DNA from: Qipengyuania gaetbuli
Lineage (GTDB): Bacteria; Pseudomonadota; Alphaproteobacteria; Sphingomonadales; Sphingomonadaceae
DNA: 64,000 nt
Assembly (NCBI RefSeq): GCF_009827315.1
Contig: NZ_WTYF01000004.1
Location: forward strand, 1,984,001 to 2,048,000
Reading direction: 5' to 3'
Positions 47,031 to 56,475 of this stretch are shown here, one piece after another. Position numbers and translations under genes: made by a program. Within the stretch, counting starts at the first letter, position 1, and each line of letters starts with the position of its first letter. The notes beneath the pieces are model-generated. The model was not told the origin of the DNA. It searched no databases and saw only the letters and a list, made by a program, of their open reading frames with translations.

Positions 47031-47282
47031 ATGCGCAAGATCGCTCTCGTTGCTGCCGCTTCGGCCGCTGCTCTCTCGCTCGCCGCTTGCTCGGAAGCCA
47101 CCGAAGACGCTGCTGAAGCCACCACCGAAGCTGCTGCTGCTGACGCAGAAGCAAACATGGAAGCTGCTGGCGAAGCCGTCGAAGCAGCTGGTGAAGAAGT
47201 TGCTGCTGAAGCCGACGAAGCTGCTGCTGAAGTCGAAGCTTCGGTCGAAGGCGAAACCGAAGCCGAAGCTCAGGCTGACTAA
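47031..47282 (+). CDS. Small Ala/Glu-rich lipoprotein, function unknown
   Basis: The 83-residue product has a lipoprotein signal peptide with lipobox LAAC (C20). The short mature chain is almost entirely Ala, Glu, Asp, Thr and Val, in AAEA/EAAE-like repeats with no aromatic residue, and is predicted to form a single long acidic helix. AAGGA precedes the ATG at 47031, which was chosen over a far upstream start. A terminator follows directly. Codon use is dominated by GCT/GCA and GAA, unlike the GC-ending codons of its neighbours, as often seen for very highly expressed small genes. Confidence 0.78.
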   Translation: MRKIALVAAASAAALSLAACSEATEDAAEATTEAAAADAEANMEAAGEAVEAAGEEVAAEADEAAAEVEASVEGETEAEAQAD

Positions 47283-47318
47283 TCAGCCCGCTTCGCCGGT
47301 TCATCCGACGAAACACGA

Positions 47319-47347
47319 AGGGCGGTGCCGCAAGGCACCGCCCTTTT
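47319..47347 (+). terminator. Rho-independent terminator after the Ala/Glu-rich lipoprotein gene
   Basis: An 11-bp perfect stem AGGGCGGTGCC/GGCACCGCCCT with a GCAA tetraloop is followed by TTT. It lies 37 bases past the stop of the plus-strand lipoprotein gene and 39 bases from the end of the convergent beta-lactamase-like gene. Confidence 0.85.
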
Positions 47348-47385
47348 CGTTTGGGTGACAGACAGACTTGCGGGGAAAGCTGCGC

Positions 47386-48408
47386 TTACTTCCCGCCGAA
47401 ATCGGCGTTGGTCCACACCCGCTTGGGATTGTTGGTCTGCGCCGAATAGCCATCGTGGATGGCCCGCGCGATCTGCGCGATCTTGGCTTCGCGATTGAGA
47501 CGCGAACCCTGTCCCGTGACATAGATGGCAACCGCCACGGCGCGGCCGTCCGGCGTCTCGAGAATGCCGACATCGCTCGAGGTATTGTTGAGCGAGCCGG
47601 TCTTGTGGCTGACCCGCACGCTTTCCGGCATCAGCGCGGGGATGCGGCGCTTGCCCGTGCGCGTACGGCTCATGGCGCCGAGTAGCACGCGGCGGCTTTC
47701 AGGCTTCAGGAACTTGCCTTGGTAAAGGCCGCTCAGCAGGTCGAGCATCGCCTTGGGCGTGGCGCTGTCGCGCTTGTCGATGTGCTGCGCAGGGTCGTAT
47801 TCGCCGTCGTCACGTACCAGGGTGGCGATATCGCGGTCGATGCTGAAATCCCTGATGCCCTGGCGGCGCACCCAGTCGTTCACCGCATCCGGCCCGCCGA
47901 CAACCCGCAGCAGTGCGTCCGTGGCGGGGTTACTCGAGCGGGTGATCATGATTTCGATCAGGTCGATCGCCTTCATGTATTCACCCTCGTAGACCGGGGC
48001 GACCTTGCTGGAGAAGCGGGCCGACTTGCGCGGCAACAGGAGCGGGAATTCGCTGGTGAGGCTCCACTTGCCCTTCTCGACACCTTCGAGGAAGGTCGCG
48101 GCCACGGCAATCTTGCTGGTGCTCGCCATGGGGAAGCGCTGGTCGCCAAGGACGGTTACCATCTGGCCGCTCGTCAAATCGATGGCGGCAACGCCGATCC
48201 GGCCGTTCGAACCGTCGGCCAGTTCGGCCAGCCGCTGCTCGAACGCATTGTCGTAAATGGCCTCGAAGCTTTGCGGCGCGCGCAGTTCCGTGCCGAGCGC
48301 CGTATCGAACTGCTTGAGGTAGGAATTGTCCTGCGCGCTAAGCGTGGTCGGGGCTGCGAAGGCCAGCGTCGCCGCCAGGATTGTCTTGCCGAGGTTCTTC
48401 ATTCGCAT
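47386..48408 (-). CDS. Class A beta-lactamase-fold serine hydrolase lacking the usual omega-loop Glu
   Basis: The 340-residue precursor has a signal peptide (about 25 residues, ending LSA). The class A motifs are visible: S96-T-S-K99 (nucleophile), S158-S-N160 (in place of SDN), and H268-K-T-G271. A RDSATPKAM segment matches the usual RDTTTP region. Where the deacylating Glu166 of the ExxLN loop should be, the protein has Ile194 (SIDRDIATLV). It may therefore be a penicillin-binding or slow-deacylating protein rather than a resistance enzyme. Start codons at 48408 and 48402 are both possible. A CtrA-type site lies just upstream. Confidence 0.82.
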   Translation of the reverse strand: MRMKNLGKTILAATLAFAAPTTLSAQDNSYLKQFDTALGTELRAPQSFEAIYDNAFEQRLAELADGSNGRIGVAAIDLTSGQMVTVLGDQRFPMASTSKIAVAATFLEGVEKGKWSLTSEFPLLLPRKSARFSSKVAPVYEGEYMKAIDLIEIMITRSSNPATDALLRVVGGPDAVNDWVRRQGIRDFSIDRDIATLVRDDGEYDPAQHIDKRDSATPKAMLDLLSGLYQGKFLKPESRRVLLGAMSRTRTGKRRIPALMPESVRVSHKTGSLNNTSSDVGILETPDGRAVAVAIYVTGQGSRLNREAKIAQIARAIHDGYSAQTNNPKRVWTNADFGGK

Positions 48409-48432
48409 ACCGTTACGTATAGCACAGTTTGG

Positions 48433-48447
48433 TTAGGGCCTGCTTAA
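48433..48447. promoter_or_regulatory. CtrA-box-like site before the beta-lactamase-fold gene
   Basis: TTAG-N7-TTAA matches the CtrA consensus at seven of eight positions with exact spacing, 24-39 bases upstream of the start codon. Its position close to the start could mean activation or repression. The match is short, so it is a candidate only. Confidence 0.35.
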
Positions 48448-48533
48448 CGTAACGGAATCGAGCAAATCAAGCGCGCCCGCGACAGAATGTGTCGCAAGCA
48501 CGCTCGATGCTTGTTTATCGGCGTCAAGACGCG

Positions 48534-48941
48534 TTACGCGGACGCAATCACCTTCTCGATGCGGTCGGTGCTTTGGCCGGTCACGGTCTTGTCGATCTCG
48601 CCCACCAGCCTGCTTTGCAGTTCGGAATGGTAGTGCTTGCGCATTTCGCCCAGTGTCTTGGGATCGGCGATGATCAGCACGTCCGTGATCTCGCCGGAAA
48701 TCGCCTTGGCATTCAGCCATTCGGCTGCCGCGGCACCGTGGGCAAGCTCTTCGAGGTCGGTGCGGCCAAGCTGGCGGCCGATTGGATCCTGATGACGCAC
48801 GCCGGCGCTGAAATTGCTCGGGCTGAGATCCGGCTTCTCTGCGTCCGAAAGCCGGGGCTCGAAGGGCTTGCCCGTATTGCGCATCACGGTGAAGCTTTCC
48901 CCGTCGACGATGGCGACGTGGGCCTTGTGCGGCACTTTCAT
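48534..48941 (-). CDS. Host-attachment-type protein (AtsE-like family)
   Basis: The 135-residue protein resembles the family annotated as 'protein required for attachment to host cells': KAHVAIVDGESFTVMRN at the N-terminus, DVLIIADPKTLGEMRKHYH in the middle and EIDKTVTGQSTDRIEKVI at the end. The family is related to archaeal release-factor/Pelota-type central folds and its true biochemical role is unclear. The ATG at 48941 follows a GGAGAT Shine-Dalgarno sequence; a longer frame upstream is not conserved. It is on the same strand as the beta-lactamase-fold gene, with a 125-base gap. Confidence 0.8.
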   Translation of the reverse strand: MKVPHKAHVAIVDGESFTVMRNTGKPFEPRLSDAEKPDLSPSNFSAGVRHQDPIGRQLGRTDLEELAHGAAAAEWLNAKAISGEITDVLIIADPKTLGEMRKHYHSELQSRLVGEIDKTVTGQSTDRIEKVIASA

Positions 48942-49166
48942 GGGATATCTCCTCTGGCTCGTTCGATGTCTCATCCTGTCAACGGACGAGGGAGCGATCC
49001 GGTCCGCCAATCCGGCGCGCTGCGCGCTCGCCCTGCCTCTCGTGGTTCGACGAATTGCCAACCATCACGGGCCAACGACTTGAGCCTATCGCTTTCCGGC
49101 TTGACCGGCTTTGATCCATGACAACTATGTGCCCCGCCAAGGTTTGGGTTGCCCCGGGGGACTGAC
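48942..49166. other. Intergenic region between the host-attachment-type gene and the DUF305 gene
   Basis: The 225 bases contain no convincing gene. They separate divergent genes and should hold both promoters. The segment 49041-49072 resembles a tRNA T-arm and CCA end by chance but has no paired arms. I see no clear operator. Confidence 0.5.
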
Positions 49167-51395
49167 ATGAAATCGATTATCCGCGTAACGGCTGCTGGCC
49201 TGTTGCTTTCCTCTTCCCACGCGGTGCTGGCGCAGGAAGTGCCCATCGTGCTGCCCGGTGCGCCGGGCGAAGCGCCGCGCATCATCGACAAGACCGAAGC
49301 CGTGGCGCTTTCGGACACGTCCTATTCTCCCGCCGACGTCGCCTTCATGCAGGGCATGATCGTCCACCACCAGCAGGCCGTCGACATGGCTGCCCTGGTG
49401 AAAGAGCGCACTAATAACGACGCAATCCTGAAGACCGCCGACCGTATCGAGGCGGGCCAGAAGGACGAGATGAAATTCATGCGCGAGTGGTTGGAAGCGC
49501 GCGGGGAAGCGGTCTCCATGCCCCATTCGGCGCATATGGGTCACGCCGGTCACGGCGGCATGAAAGGCATGGCCAGCGGCGAACAGATGATGGCGCTTGC
49601 TGCCGCTCGCGGGACCGAATTCGACCGCCAGTTCCTGATGCTCATGGTCGCACACCACCAGGGCGCACTCGACATGGTCGAGGCCCTGCACGATGCCCCC
49701 GGCAGCGCTTACGAACCGGTGATGTTCGAATTCACGAACGAGGTCGTCAGCGACCAGCAGGCCGAGATCGAGCGCATGAACGCCGTGCTCGCCGAACTCT
49801 CGACCGACCCGCGCGCCACGCTGGCCGCCGGTTTCCGCAACGCTGGCGAGGCGATTTCCGGCCTGCGCCTGGTCGTTGCGCAGCCCAAGCCCACCGGCTT
49901 TTTCGATCCTGCCAACCCCGCCGGACTCCAGCCGCGCATCGAGAAGGACAAGGACGAGAAGGACGAGAAGGGCGGCAAGGCCAAACCGGCCAAGAAGGCT
50001 GCGAGCGAGGACGAGGACGGCGAGGAAGAAAAGCCGCGCTTCGGCAAGCGTGGTTCGCTGCTCGACTTCGCCAATACCGACATGGCCTTTTCCGGCGACC
50101 TGATGGTGGCCGGCAACTATCACGGCTTCAACGCCTATCGTCTTGGCGAAGACGGCGTGCCGCAGCTGGTCAGCTCGGTCGTCTGCCCGGGCGGGCAGGG
50201 CGACGTCTCGATCGTCGGCGACCTGCTCGTGATGAGCGTGCAGGACAGCCGCGCGCGCGTCGATTGCGGCCTGCAGGGCGTCAATGGCAAGGTGAGCGAG
50301 GAGCGCTTCCGCGGCCTGCGCATCTTCGACATCTCCGACATCACCCGCCCGCGCCAGGTCGGCCAGGTGCAGACCTGCCGTGGCAGCCACACCCACTCGA
50401 TCGTCACGGCCGACGACAAGACCATCGTCGTCTACAATTCGGGCACGTCCTATGTGCGCGACGAGAAGGAAATGGCGGGCTGTTTCAACACCGCCGGTGA
50501 CGAGACCGCGCTCTTCAGCATCGACGTCATCGAGATCCCGGTCGCCAATCCCGCGGCGGCCCGTATCGTCGACAGCCCGCGCGTGTTTGCCAAGGACGGC
50601 CAGATCGCCGGCCTTTGGCGCGGCGGCGACCATGGCGAAGGCACGCAGGACACCAATGTCACGAACCAGTGCCACGACATCACGGTCTTCCCGTCGAAGA
50701 AGATCGCTGCCGGGGCCTGCTCGGGCAATGGCATCGTGCTCGACATCTCGAACCCGCTGAAGCCGACGCGTATCGCCGATGTGACCGACAAGGGCTTCGC
50801 CTACTGGCACTCGGCCACCTTCAACAATGACGGCACCAAGGTGCTGTTCACCGACGAATGGGGCGGCGGCGGTCGACCGCGTTGCCAAGCGGGCGATCCC
50901 GTGACCTGGGGTGCCGACGCCTTCTATGCGCTCAATGGCGACAAGCTCGAATATCGCGGCGTCTTCAAGCTTCCCGCTCCGCAGAGCGACAAGGAGAACT
51001 GCGTCGCGCACAACGGTTCGATCATCCCGGTCCCGGGCCGCGATATCTTCGTGCAGGCATGGTACCAGGGCGGCATTTCGGTGATCGACTTCACCGATGC
51101 GACCAACCCGGTCGAGATCGCCTATTTCGACCGTGGCCCGATCGACAAGGACCAGCTGATCACCGGCGGCTACTGGTCGGCCTACTGGTACAACGGCCGT
51201 ATCTACGCGACCGAAATCAGCCGCGGCCTCGACGTCTTCGCGCTCGAGCCCAGCGAATTCCTCACTGCCGAGGAAATCGCAGCAGCCGAAGCGGCGCAGT
51301 ACACGGGCGGCGTCTTCAATCCGCAGACGCAGACCGAAGTGACCTGGCCGGCAGATGTCATTGCGGCGGTGGAAGCCAGCCGCAAGGGCGGCTGA
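49167..51395 (+). CDS. Secreted DUF305 plus LVIVD-repeat (beta-propeller-like) protein
   Basis: The 742-residue precursor has a signal peptide ending ending near residue 22 (AVLA). A DUF305 region at about residues 50-215 contains two HH pairs (H67-H68 and H163-H164) separated by a Met/His-rich loop at 118-142 (HSAHMGHAGHGGM). A strongly charged Lys/Asp/Glu linker follows at about 258-290, then a C-terminal LVIVD-type repeat domain (about 295-720) that should form a beta-propeller with several Cys. DUF305 proteins are implicated in copper handling; the Met/His loop supports metal binding here. The exact role is unknown. Confidence 0.85.
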   Translation: MKSIIRVTAAGLLLSSSHAVLAQEVPIVLPGAPGEAPRIIDKTEAVALSDTSYSPADVAFMQGMIVHHQQAVDMAALVKERTNNDAILKTADRIEAGQKDEMKFMREWLEARGEAVSMPHSAHMGHAGHGGMKGMASGEQMMALAAARGTEFDRQFLMLMVAHHQGALDMVEALHDAPGSAYEPVMFEFTNEVVSDQQAEIERMNAVLAELSTDPRATLAAGFRNAGEAISGLRLVVAQPKPTGFFDPANPAGLQPRIEKDKDEKDEKGGKAKPAKKAASEDEDGEEEKPRFGKRGSLLDFANTDMAFSGDLMVAGNYHGFNAYRLGEDGVPQLVSSVVCPGGQGDVSIVGDLLVMSVQDSRARVDCGLQGVNGKVSEERFRGLRIFDISDITRPRQVGQVQTCRGSHTHSIVTADDKTIVVYNSGTSYVRDEKEMAGCFNTAGDETALFSIDVIEIPVANPAAARIVDSPRVFAKDGQIAGLWRGGDHGEGTQDTNVTNQCHDITVFPSKKIAAGACSGNGIVLDISNPLKPTRIADVTDKGFAYWHSATFNNDGTKVLFTDEWGGGGRPRCQAGDPVTWGADAFYALNGDKLEYRGVFKLPAPQSDKENCVAHNGSIIPVPGRDIFVQAWYQGGISVIDFTDATNPVEIAYFDRGPIDKDQLITGGYWSAYWYNGRIYATEISRGLDVFALEPSEFLTAEEIAAAEAAQYTGGVFNPQTQTEVTWPADVIAAVEASRKGG

Positions 51396-51473
51396 CCGGA
51401 GCCGCCGGACGCAGGAGTCATTCGTCAATCGAGGCGAGAGCAGAACTCGCCGCCGTAATTCAGGGAGCCGATC

Positions 51474-52541
51474 TTGGGCTGGGTCGCAACCGCTCGTCTC
51501 GTCGAGGCGATATACGATGCCGAGGCATTCGCCGACGTCGTCGGCGAACTCGCGCAGAGCATCGGTGCGCGGTCCTTCTTCGGCGGCTTCGGACTGGAGG
51601 GCGGCCTCAGCGATTTCGCGATCGATAACGGCTGGTGGTCTGCGGAGCAGATCGCGCTCTACGGCAGCGCATATCTCGAGCATGACCCCTGTGTCGGCGC
51701 GATGCTGTCGAACTGGCGGCCGCAACAGGTGCTCGACCTCGAGCGGCTGATCGGCGGGCGCGAATTCGAAAACAGCCTGCTCTACCAGGACTTCATCCGC
51801 CCGATGGGGGACGACACCTTCCGTGCGCTCGGCGTTCCGTTCGAACTCGCTGGCGGCAAGGGGGCAGTGACCTTCCAGCGGGGGATTGGCCAGGCGAGAT
51901 TCTCGGAGGAGGAGAAGGCCGCGCTTGGACGGTTTGCACCTGCCCTGGCACAGCTGTTTGCCGCGCGCGGAAAGATCGTCGCGCTCGAAAGTTCGGCCCA
52001 GCGCCACCGCGGCCTTGCCGACAGCTTCGGGCGGCCGATGATGACTCTCACTTCAGCAGGCAGGCTGGTCGAAGCCAATGCAGCTGGCCGCGCGCTGCTG
52101 AAGGCCGGACAGGTGCTGGAACTCCACGAAGGCTTCGTTCGCCCGCCCGCAATCCGGATGCGCCAGCCCTTCAAGGATGCGCTTTCGGCGATAGCGGTGC
52201 AGCCCGGCGCGGGAATGTCCGGCCTTCGCCTCACCCGGCCCGACGCGCCGCCGGATGAGGCAATCGCCTTGCCGCAAATGGACGGCACTATCCTGCTCGA
52301 GATCATGCCCGCGACAGCGCCCGACCTGTCGGCCGACCTGCAGCGGATCTATGGCTTGTCCCCTTCAGAAAGCCAGGTCGCTACATTGCTTTGCGACGGG
52401 CATTTGATCGGCGAGATTGCCGACCTCCGGAACACCAGCATCCATACCGTGCGCCTGCAGGTGCGCTCTGTCGCGGCGAAGATGGGCTGTTCGCGTCAGG
52501 TCGACATCGTCCGGCGAATAGCTGCCCTGCCGCGATATTAG
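51474..52541 (+). CDS. LuxR-type transcriptional regulator
   Basis: The 355-residue protein has an N-terminal sensor-like region without a recognisable PAS or autoinducer-binding signature, then a C-terminal LuxR helix-turn-helix of about 60 residues (YGLSPSESQVATLL, then NTSIHTVRLQVRSVAAKMG). It starts with a TTG at 51474 preceded by AGGGAG at 6 bases. It lies 78 bases downstream of the DUF305-LVIVD gene on the same strand and might regulate it. Its ligand, if any, is not evident. Confidence 0.85.
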   Translation: MGWVATARLVEAIYDAEAFADVVGELAQSIGARSFFGGFGLEGGLSDFAIDNGWWSAEQIALYGSAYLEHDPCVGAMLSNWRPQQVLDLERLIGGREFENSLLYQDFIRPMGDDTFRALGVPFELAGGKGAVTFQRGIGQARFSEEEKAALGRFAPALAQLFAARGKIVALESSAQRHRGLADSFGRPMMTLTSAGRLVEANAAGRALLKAGQVLELHEGFVRPPAIRMRQPFKDALSAIAVQPGAGMSGLRLTRPDAPPDEAIALPQMDGTILLEIMPATAPDLSADLQRIYGLSPSESQVATLLCDGHLIGEIADLRNTSIHTVRLQVRSVAAKMGCSRQVDIVRRIAALPRY

Positions 52542-52571
52542 TCTTCCCAAATACAATAATATAGCGCGTTT

Positions 52572-52691
52572 GCGTTATTCTTCCGGCAAGTCATGTCGCT
52601 TATCAGCGACTTGCGACCTGAAGGGAGCCTGTTAGACAACAAGCTTTCTCGACTTTGCACCCGGCGGGCCCATGCTCGCCGGGTCTTTTTT
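52572..52691 (+). ncRNA. Candidate structured RNA or long 3' UTR after the LuxR gene
   Basis: About 120 bases lie between the LuxR-gene stop and a good plus-strand terminator. This region is not coding. It contains a perfect hairpin GTCGCT-TATC-AGCGAC (52595-52610) with an outer CAA/TTG extension. A -10-like TATAGC at 52560-52565 could start an independent transcript. It may be a 3'-derived small RNA or simply the tail of the luxR mRNA. Confidence 0.35.
52659..52691 (+). terminator. Rho-independent terminator, plus strand
   Basis: An 8-bp stem ACCCGGCG/CGCCGGGT (52659-52666 with 52677-52684) is followed by C and six T. It would end transcription from luxR or from the candidate RNA. Confidence 0.8.
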
Positions 52692-52726
52692 GGCGTTTTA
52701 CAGCCGCACAATTGGTTCAACCGACG

Positions 52727-52758
52727 AAAAAGGCCCGGCGGATCGCTCCGCCGGGCCT
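52727..52758 (-). terminator. Rho-independent terminator after groEL
   Basis: A 12-bp perfect stem AGGCCCGGCGGA/TCCGCCGGGCCT (52731-52742 with 52747-52758) with a 4-base loop is followed on the minus strand by five T. It lies 27 bases beyond the groEL stop. Weak T-richness on the plus side may make it partly bidirectional. Confidence 0.85.
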
Positions 52759-52784
52759 CTTTTCTTTCGGCTGTGGTGCCGGGC

Positions 52785-54455
<1,671 letters not shown>

Positions 54456-54484
54456 CTAGTGTCTGGAAGCGATGCGGATCGGGC

Positions 54485-54772
54485 TCAGCCGATGATCCCC
54501 ATGATGTCGCTTTCCTTCATGATCAGCAGGTCTTCGCCGTCGAGCTTGACCTCGGTGCCCGACCACTTGCCGAACAGCACGCGGTCGCCGGCCTTCACGT
54601 CCAGCGGAGTGACGGTGCCGTCTTCGGCCTTCGAGCCGTTGCCCACGGCCACGACTTCGCCTTCGCTCGGCTTTTCCTTGGCGCTGTCGGGAATGATGAT
54701 CCCGCCGGCGGTCTTTTCTTCTGCTTCGATGCGACGCACGAGCACACGGTCGTGCAGCGGACGAAATGCCAT
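54485..54772 (-). CDS. groES: Co-chaperonin GroES (10 kDa)
   Basis: GroES caps the GroEL ring. The 95-residue protein has the typical start [19 protein letters not shown], the mobile-loop segment [20 protein letters not shown], and [13 protein letters not shown] at the C-terminus. The ATG at 54772 is correct; an upstream frame of 38 codons runs through the CIRCE region. Confidence 0.98.
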   Translation of the reverse strand: MAFRPLHDRVLVRRIEAEEKTAGGIIIPDSAKEKPSEGEVVAVGNGSKAEDGTVTPLDVKAGDRVLFGKWSGTEVKLDGEDLLIMKESDIMGIIG

Positions 54773-54807
54773 ATTGATGACCTTTCTACTGAGAGTGAAT
54801 GTCTGGA

Positions 54808-54834
54808 TTGGCACTCCCACCCGGAGAGTGCCAG
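54808..54834. promoter_or_regulatory. CIRCE element (HrcA operator) in front of groESL
   Basis: TTGGCACTC-N9-GAGTGCCAG is a close, correctly spaced match to the CIRCE inverted repeat TTAGCACTC-N9-GAGTGCTAA, in the form usual in alphaproteobacteria. It lies 36-62 bases upstream of the groES start. It predicts HrcA repression relieved on heat shock; the hrcA gene is not in this window. Confidence 0.9.
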
Positions 54835-54922
54835 CGGGTGCGCATTTGGTAGCGCCCCGGCGCGGAGTCAACGGGGTCGGGGCCAAAAAATTTGCGCGGT
54901 GCCTGCCGAGGCGTGCGCGTTC

Positions 54923-56338
54923 CTAGAAGGCGTGGTGCGGCTCTGCCGTGAGGCCGAGTGTCTCGCGCCTCGCCCAGCGCCAGGTCAGCAGTCCGGCCGA
55001 GAAAACCAGTCCGATGGCCAGACCGATCCACACTCCGGTTCCCTCCAGCGGGGTATAGAAGCCGAGCCAGATTGCCGTGCCGAAGCCGGGCACCCAGTAG
55101 CTGAAGACCGCGATCAGCATGGGTACACGGGTGTCCTGCAGGCCGCGCAGGGCGCCTGCCGCAACAGCCTGGACGCCGTCGAACAGCTGGAACGCCGCGG
55201 CCACCTTCATGTAACGCACGGCAAACACGACCATGGCGGCGTTCGCGGCGAGGGTTGGATCGATATAGATGCGCAGGAGCAGCATCGGCGCGACGAGCAT
55301 CAGGATTGCGGTGATGCACATGAAGGCACCGCCCATGGCAATGCCGACCCAGCCGGCCCGGCCCATCGCCGCACGGTCGCGCGCGCCATAGTGGTAGCCG
55401 ACCCGGATGGTCGCAGCCTGACCGAGGCCGAAGGGTATCTGGAAGGCAAGCGCCGCAATCTGCAGGGCAATCGTGTGGCCTGCCAACTCGGCCGGTCCGA
55501 TCCGGCCCATCAGCAGTGCGGCACCGCTGAACAGGCCGGCTTCGGCGATGATGATGATCATCACCGGCGTGCCCAGGATCACCAATTCGCGCATTCTCGG
55601 CCATTCGGGCCGCCACCAGTTGCCGAGGATGCGGTAGCGACGCAGGCGCCGGTCGAGGCGGATGGCGACAAGGTAGCTGGCAAGCTGGACGAACGAGGTC
55701 AGCACGCTCGCCAGTGCCGAGCCTTCGAGGCCGAGCGCCGGGGCACCGAGATTGCCGAACACGAAGGCGTAGTTGAACACCACGCTGGCGACCAGCGCGA
55801 CGCCCGTGATGGCAGTGGCGAATACCGGGCGGCCGAGCGCGGAAACGAAATTGCGCAGGACGCTCGAGGCGATCATCGGCCACATGGCGAACATGATGAT
55901 GACCAGGAAGTCGCCTGCCCGCTCGGACAGCGCGTCGTCCTGGCCGGTCAGCCGCATCAGCGCCTCGCCCTGCCAGCAGATCGCCATCCCGACGAGCGCT
56001 GCGACGACCGAGAGCCACATGGCCATGCGCACCGAGCGGCGAACCTCGCGGACCGAATGACGGCGCCGACCCAGTTCCTCGGCGATGAGAGCTGCAACCA
56101 TCCCGACCAGACCGGTGAAGGCCCACATCGTCAGGCCGAACAAGGCGATACCGAGAGCGGAGGCTGCCAGTTCGCGCTCGCCCAGCCGTGCGACGAATAT
56201 CACGTCGACCGCATGGACCAGCATCTGCAGCAGGTTGGCGAGCGCCAGCGGCCAGGCCAGCCGGAAGGTCGCGGCGATTTCCTCGCGCCAGCCGTCACCG
56301 CCCGCGGGCGTGGGCGCAAGCGGGCGATCACTGCGCAT
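54923..56338 (-). CDS. MATE-family multidrug efflux transporter
   Basis: The 471-residue protein has about twelve membrane helices in two similar halves, as in NorM-type MATE transporters that export cationic drugs using Na or H gradients. Typical segments are FRLAWPLALANLLQMLVHAVD at the N-terminus and a GAQAAGALRGLQDTRVP-like repeat near the second half (VAAGALRGLQDTRVPM). The ATG at 56338 (MRSDRP) is preferred over an upstream GTG-type extension. It is transcribed toward groES with a 150-base gap. Confidence 0.9.
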   Translation of the reverse strand: MRSDRPLAPTPAGGDGWREEIAATFRLAWPLALANLLQMLVHAVDVIFVARLGERELAASALGIALFGLTMWAFTGLVGMVAALIAEELGRRRHSVREVRRSVRMAMWLSVVAALVGMAICWQGEALMRLTGQDDALSERAGDFLVIIMFAMWPMIASSVLRNFVSALGRPVFATAITGVALVASVVFNYAFVFGNLGAPALGLEGSALASVLTSFVQLASYLVAIRLDRRLRRYRILGNWWRPEWPRMRELVILGTPVMIIIIAEAGLFSGAALLMGRIGPAELAGHTIALQIAALAFQIPFGLGQAATIRVGYHYGARDRAAMGRAGWVGIAMGGAFMCITAILMLVAPMLLLRIYIDPTLAANAAMVVFAVRYMKVAAAFQLFDGVQAVAAGALRGLQDTRVPMLIAVFSYWVPGFGTAIWLGFYTPLEGTGVWIGLAIGLVFSAGLLTWRWARRETLGLTAEPHHAF

Positions 56339-56475
56339 GGCCCGCTCGATAGGCCAGCCGGGGACACTTACCAATCCCGCGCCTGTTTCTGACCCTTACA
56401 CGGTGACAAACTGGCACCGCTTTGCCACACTGCATTTCGTGATGACGCAGCATCGCACGCGACTGGGACGAATAG

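Noticed and set aside
47386..48408. Acquired beta-lactam resistance gene
   Set aside because: The protein lacks the class A Glu166, has native-looking base composition, and is not flanked by mobile elements.
49041..49072. tRNA-like T-arm and CCA end (GTGGTTCGA...CCAACCA)
   Set aside because: There is no acceptor, D-arm or anticodon-arm pairing around it, and the T-stem itself does not pair.
49125..52007. Very long minus-strand open frame opposite the DUF305-LVIVD and LuxR genes
   Set aside because: It is an antisense shadow produced by the high GC3 of the real genes. It lacks a recognisable domain and a plausible start, and its composition is that of a reverse-complement frame.
56412..56426. 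Sigma-54 promoter-like TGGCAC...TTGC before the PilZ-HTH gene
   Set aside because: The distance between the GG and GC elements is one base too short for sigma-54, which is strict about spacing.
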